Source: Gordonia westfalica (lineage in GTDB: Bacteria; Actinomycetota; Actinomycetes; Mycobacteriales; Mycobacteriaceae). Taken from it: 10,718 bases of DNA. Below the pieces are notes generated by a model. The model saw only the letters and a program-made list of their open reading frames with translations. It did not search any database and was not told the origin of the DNA. Both the position numbers and the translations under genes were made by a program. Below are positions 7,283 through 10,718 of the stretch, piece after piece. The stretch spans positions 1 through 10,718 of the forward strand of contig NZ_FNLM01000028.1 in NCBI RefSeq assembly GCF_900105725.1, read 5' to 3'. Within the stretch, counting starts at the first letter, position 1. The number at the start of each line of letters is the position of its first letter.

Positions 7283-8045
7283 CTAGGCGGCTTTGAAGTT
7301 CTGGTCCCGCCATGTGAGGACGGGGCCGATCTCTCCGTGGTCGCGGACCAGGAGAAGTTTCTGGTAGTCGTGGGCGGCGCGATTGTCGGCGCCGGTAAGT
7401 TCCCGCACCTGCTTGTGTGTGTCCTCGAGTAGATCCGGATCGATCACCCGGTCGCCGTTCCAATCCGACTTCACGGGAGCGACCGAACAGTCACATCCAG
7501 GGTGTATGGGCGACAGGTCACCAACGTGATAGCGCTGAGTAGAGGCGATGACACAGAGAGCACAGTTCTTGGGCCGTTCAGCACCCGCCGGTACGCCTTG
7601 ACTCCAGCAGCCTGGAGGGACGCGTCGGCCTGCCGTACCTTCGCCATCTGCATGTCCGTCGCCACCAGATGCATCAACCGTGTGGCCCCGGCCGCGACTG
7701 CCGCATCCAGCGGTGCGGATTCGGAAAGGTCGGCCCATACCTGCTCAAAAGGCCTCCGGTACAACAGTTCGGGGTCCACCCCACGGCCACGGGTAACCCC
7801 GTCTCGATCCACTGGAAGCGGAACTCCACCTGATACAGCACGGGCAATATAACTGGACGTCAGATTCGCGACTTGAAGTTGTCCCGCCGTCACCATCGGC
7901 ACCAGTCGGGCAATCAGCCTCTCTGCCTGAGCATCACGGAACGCGGGAAGCCCACCCAGATTGCGTTGGCGTAGTTCATCACCCGCGCGCGGACGTCCGC
8001 AACGGCCTGTTGGTAGCCGATCAGAAGGCGATCAGACTCGGGCAT
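7283..8045 (-). CDS. MuF-like minor capsid protein, right copy (two frameshifts)
   Basis: Proteins of this group are internal head proteins encoded between portal and scaffold, and are often annotated as capsid maturation or minor capsid proteins. The ATG at 8045 overlaps the portal end by 14 bases. Restoring one base in the run at 7951-7957 (giving AIWGGLPAFRD) and one C at 7571-7573 (giving VLNGPKNCALC) yields 254 residues. The N-terminal two thirds is helical. The C-terminal part has Cys162, Cys165, His182, Cys185 and Cys187 in NCALC and IHPGCDC, separated by ASTQRYHVGDLSP. This Cys/His pattern is characteristic of MuF-like domains and suggests metal binding. The first defect is repaired by combining arms. 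The second is present in both arms, so it is either a systematic homopolymer error or older than the duplication. The stop TAG ends at 7283. Confidence 0.82.
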
Positions 8046-9388
8046 TCGCGTTGTCCACGAAACTCATCAGCTGCTCGTCAGCCAGATCTAAGGCATCCTG
8101 CTCGATCTGCTCCGGCGAGTAGCCAAGAATGTTGCGGGCAATCGACTTCCATGACTCCCCCGCACCCTTCGCCTTCACCGCGGCGTCATACTTCTCCGAC
8201 AGCGACACGTGATCCGGCGGTTCCCACGACAAGGAGATCGTCTCCTCGGTCTCAAACCCCTCGATACGCAAAGCTTTCGAGATGATCGCCGACAAGCCCG
8301 TATCAACCACGTCAAGTCGGTCACGCGCCTTCAGGATCAACGCTTCCTTCATCGCAGCAGAGCCGGTAGCCGACTGATTCTGAGAACCCGGAAGCAGCGC
8401 GGGGAACGGGGTGGCCGACATCTCCGACAGCTCCCGCAAGTCATCCTTCACACCCTCCAGAAGAGGCCTAATATCGGTGGCATCGGACTCCCACAACTCG
8501 ATACCAGCAGGGATGTCCACAACGCACCAGGCGCCGGCTCGAACACCGACGCCAATCGATGTCGTTGCCTTCGGCGTCCTTCTGTGGCAGACCTCCCGTG
8601 AGGGCGCGCTGACGCCACGCCTGCATCGCTGATGTCACACGACGCTCGAGGATTCCCGCGTTGATGCGGGTGATGGTGTCGAGATGGGGTTCGAACTCAC
8701 CCATTCCGAGCGGGTTGTTCAACACCACCACCGGCGGCCCCTCGCCGGTGATGACGAACTCTGTCGCCGCATCCCACTGATCCGAACTGGCACGGTTGTT
8801 GCGGATGCGCCGCTCCACCACCTCGGCAGGGTTTACCCACACCGAACGGCTGAACAGCTGCCAGCCGATCTGACACCACACGATCGCAAAGTCTGTTTCC
8901 GCATCCGAGTCACGCCACCAACGGATCGCGGCGCGCGCCTTCCACGGCTGCAACGGGTCAGTCGCCGCGTACATCATTTCCGGTGAGTCCGCCGTGATGA
9001 CGGCGTGCCCATTGTCCCCGACCCATGCAGTCATGTAGCTGGTGGCGTAATTCAGCATGTGATGGGTGGCTTCCTTAGCGACCACACCTTTGATGCGGTT
9101 ATCGCGCCAGATCCTTTGCGCCGCAGCCACCACATCACTGTCGGTGTTGGAGCCAACATCAATACCGTTGGGGATCAGCCGCTCCGCCAAGGATGACGAG
9201 ATCTTCGTCGCCAGGTTGACGCGCGACTGCCGCTGAAAACGCTGCCACGACGCCCGCACATTCTTACCCATCTCAGGGAGCGGGGCGTCGCCGTCAACGT
9301 AGCGACGCAGCAGACTGATTCGCGGCTGCGCAGCATCCAAACGGGCTGTGAGGACGGGGAGCCATTCGGCCGGCGTCACCGGAATCAT
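8032..9388 (-). CDS. Phage portal protein, right copy (frameshifted near 8520-8553)
   Basis: This mirrors 1271-2615 and is the better copy of the gene. It reads MIPVTPAEWL onward without a break from 9388 to about 8553, including the AAAQRIWRDNRIKGVVAKEA region that the left copy loses. Two single G's on the coding strand are missing, at about 8552 (GATTGGCG against GATTGGGCG) and 8516-8521 (TTGTGGAC against TTGTGGGAC). They disrupt a short segment that is correct in the left copy. After that the frame is clean to the C-terminus, which is helical and charged (ISLSWEPPDHVSLSEKYDAA, SPEQIEQDALDLADEQLM). With both bases restored it encodes 452 residues, an ordinary size for SPP1 gp6-like portals. 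The end overlaps the MuF start, suggesting translational coupling. Confidence 0.9.
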
Positions 9389-9394
9389 GCACCA

Positions 9395-9402
9395 CCCCTC
9401 TC
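9395..9402 (-). promoter_or_regulatory. Ribosome binding site for portal, right copy
   Basis: GAGAGGGG on the minus strand, six bases before the ATG at 9388, is identical to the left-arm site and touches the terminase stop. Confidence 0.55.
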
Positions 9403-10657
9403 AGTAGATGCGACGTGGCATTCCGACCGGCCTTGGCGGTCGAGCCCCTGACTTGCGTGCGTCCAGACAGGCTTTCCACGACAGCACCGACGCCATCGCG
9501 GCATCAAACTTGAGGTCAGCCCGACCATCTTGCTTCTGGAGGACATCCAAGGGTTTCCCCTCGTCGTCCACGATCTTCAGTTCCTTGCGGCCCGCGTTTC
9601 CGAGGTGCCTGACAAAGTCCTCGTGGCTGTGTTCGCCACCGAATGTGATCGACCCCGAGTCGATGGCTTCCCGATACTCGCGCAGCGTGTACGCCATCGG
9701 CTTCACTCGGGCGGTCCACCACTCCTCCACCCGGTCAGGCCATTTCGCAGCCCACGAGCCGACCGTTTCGGTCCAGTGTGGGGGGTCGGCGTACATCTTC
9801 CACACCGCATACCGGGTCATGGCGTCCTCGACGGCGGCGGTCACCTCAGCTTCGTTGACTTCCCAACCGTCGTCTTCTAGGTCGTCATCGTCGGGGCGTT
9901 CCCACAACCCCAAACTCCTGCAACCCGGTGTCGATGCTCGTCGCCACCAACGCGGTAGCGTCACGGAACCGGGCGCCATCGAAACCGAGAGTGATGAACC
10001 CGCCCTTAGGGATGCGCTCCCCTGAGCGGCACAAACCCGGTTTGATCTTCTTCATGTCAAACGCCTGGTCGCCCTGACGTTTCCACCGGTTCAACCACAC
10101 CCGCTCGAGATACGGCCCATCGGCGCCAGGGCGATCCCACTTCGAAGCGATCTCGTCGAACTGGCCCGGACCGAACTCGCCGATCGGGCCGGTCGCCTCA
10201 GCGATCGCCCGAATCCGCTCGTCCTTATCCGACAGATCCCGTTCGGGATCGTCATCCGTGCGATACAGATAGAACAAGTCCGGACGCTGAATTTTGCCTT
10301 CAGCGATCTGCGTGGCCTCGATGTGAATCTCTTCAGCCACCGAACCCTGACCGGGTTGACCGGCAGTCCCCACATACAACGACCACGGATCATCCAGCGG
10401 ACGTTTCGGCAGGTTCGCATCCATCGTCTGGTGCGCCTTCAACTGCCGCGGCAAATACAGCCGGTGCGGCTCATCGAAACAGTTCATCGTCGTACGAGCG
10501 CCGTCACGAGACCCTGGGTTGTTCGACAATGCGACCGCTTTGCCGTCAGCACGACCGTGATCATTCAGCCGCACAATCCGATCCAACGTCGAATCGAACA
10601 GGTCCGCATCAGGGCCTTCTTCGACGATGTACTTCAAAGCGCCGTAAGCAAGTTCCT
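9401..10657 (-). CDS. Phage terminase large subunit, C-terminal part, right copy (5' partial, frameshifted)
   Basis: This mirrors 1-1258. It is clean in the region lost by the left copy: the six-base G run at 9780-9785 gives YADPPHWTETVGSW. It has its own two-base loss at about 9911-9914 (GAGTTTGGGG against GAGTTGCTGGGG), which breaks LQELLGLWERP. Combining the arms gives 412 residues from the TTG at 10637. The frame is open further upstream as EELAYGAL, a motif that in related terminases follows the ATPase core, so at least the Walker A half of the protein is missing. Upstream of 10657 the frame is doubtful: an in-frame TGA occurs at 10703-10701. Motifs and role are given for the left copy. 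The TGA stop ends at 9401. Confidence 0.88.
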
Positions 10658-10718
10658 CGCCGAAATGGTTAGGGCCTCCGATCCCGAAATGGGAGGTAGT
10701 TCAATGCCTGGACCTGCT
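10658..10718. other. Single-copy tail beyond the right arm
   Basis: These 61 bases have no partner because the left arm starts at base 1. On the minus strand, in the terminase frame, they give SHFGIGGPNHFGEELAYG preceded by a TGA. That does not resemble the terminase sequence I would expect upstream of EELAYGAL. Either indels corrupt it or the sequence is foreign. It contains CCGAAATGG twice (10660-10668 and 10684-10692). Confidence 0.5.

Larger units (their letters stand above)
5415..10657. repeat. Right arm of a giant inverted repeat
   Basis: This is the mirror copy of 1-5212 and carries the same head genes on the minus strand. It is the better copy for the portal 3' end and the MuF gene. 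It is the worse copy for the scaffold, where it has lost five single bases between 6690 and 7150. It diverges from the left arm abruptly at both ends: at 5414 (loop) and after 10657, where the left arm runs out at the window edge and no comparison is possible. Confidence 0.97.

Noticed and set aside
1..10657. Two diverged prophages or a tandem gene duplication
   Set aside because: The arms differ mainly by one-base losses in homopolymers that destroy reading frames, not by synonymous changes. That is read error, not divergence.
1..10657. An invertible DNA cassette or a transposon with long terminal inverted repeats
   Set aside because: The loop holds only part of a connector gene, with no recombinase or transposase, and no target-site duplication can be assessed. 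The arms themselves are ordinary head genes.
1..10718. tRNA genes, CRISPR arrays, riboswitches, anti-phage defence genes or a promoter
   Set aside because: I looked for cloverleaf-like stretches, regularly spaced direct repeats, defence-type motifs and spaced -35/-10 boxes and found nothing supportable; almost all bases are accounted for by head genes.

Overview
The window carries one stretch of tailed-phage DNA written twice, once on each strand. Positions 1-5212 read as a head-morphogenesis module on the plus strand: terminase large subunit (C-terminal part), portal, MuF-like minor capsid protein, scaffold, major capsid protein and the start of a head-tail connector. Positions 5415-10657 are the reverse complement of the same module, so the genes appear again on the minus strand in mirror order. 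A 202-nt single-copy loop (5213-5414) joins the arms, and a 61-nt single-copy tail (10658-10718) follows the right arm. The unique information is therefore about 5.4 kb, not 10.7 kb.

The gene order, the protein types, the GC-rich composition and the short or overlapping gene junctions fit a siphovirus-like Caudoviricetes phage (or prophage) of an actinobacterium, in the style of Gordonia, Rhodococcus or Mycobacterium phages. That host assignment is from remembered family resemblance, not from a search. There are no integrase, lysis, tail, replication, tRNA or CRISPR features in the window.

How the genes work together: the scaffold and major capsid protein build the procapsid around a portal vertex. 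The MuF-like protein sits inside it near the portal. TerL docks on the portal and packages DNA, and the connector closes the filled head so that a tail can attach. The module stops inside or at the end of the connector because the sequence turns back on itself there.

The two arms are nearly identical but differ at many positions, almost all single-base losses inside short homopolymers. Losses are concentrated in the left arm at about 2200-3370 and in the right arm at about 6560-7150, where the opposite arm is mostly clean. Several genes (TerL, portal, capsid, MuF) are frameshifted in both arms at different sites and become intact only when the arms are combined. This pattern is best explained by a fold-back (strand-switch) chimera in amplified DNA or a mis-assembly, with residual long-read errors. 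I do not see good evidence for a new biological system; the palindrome is the main observation and is probably technical.
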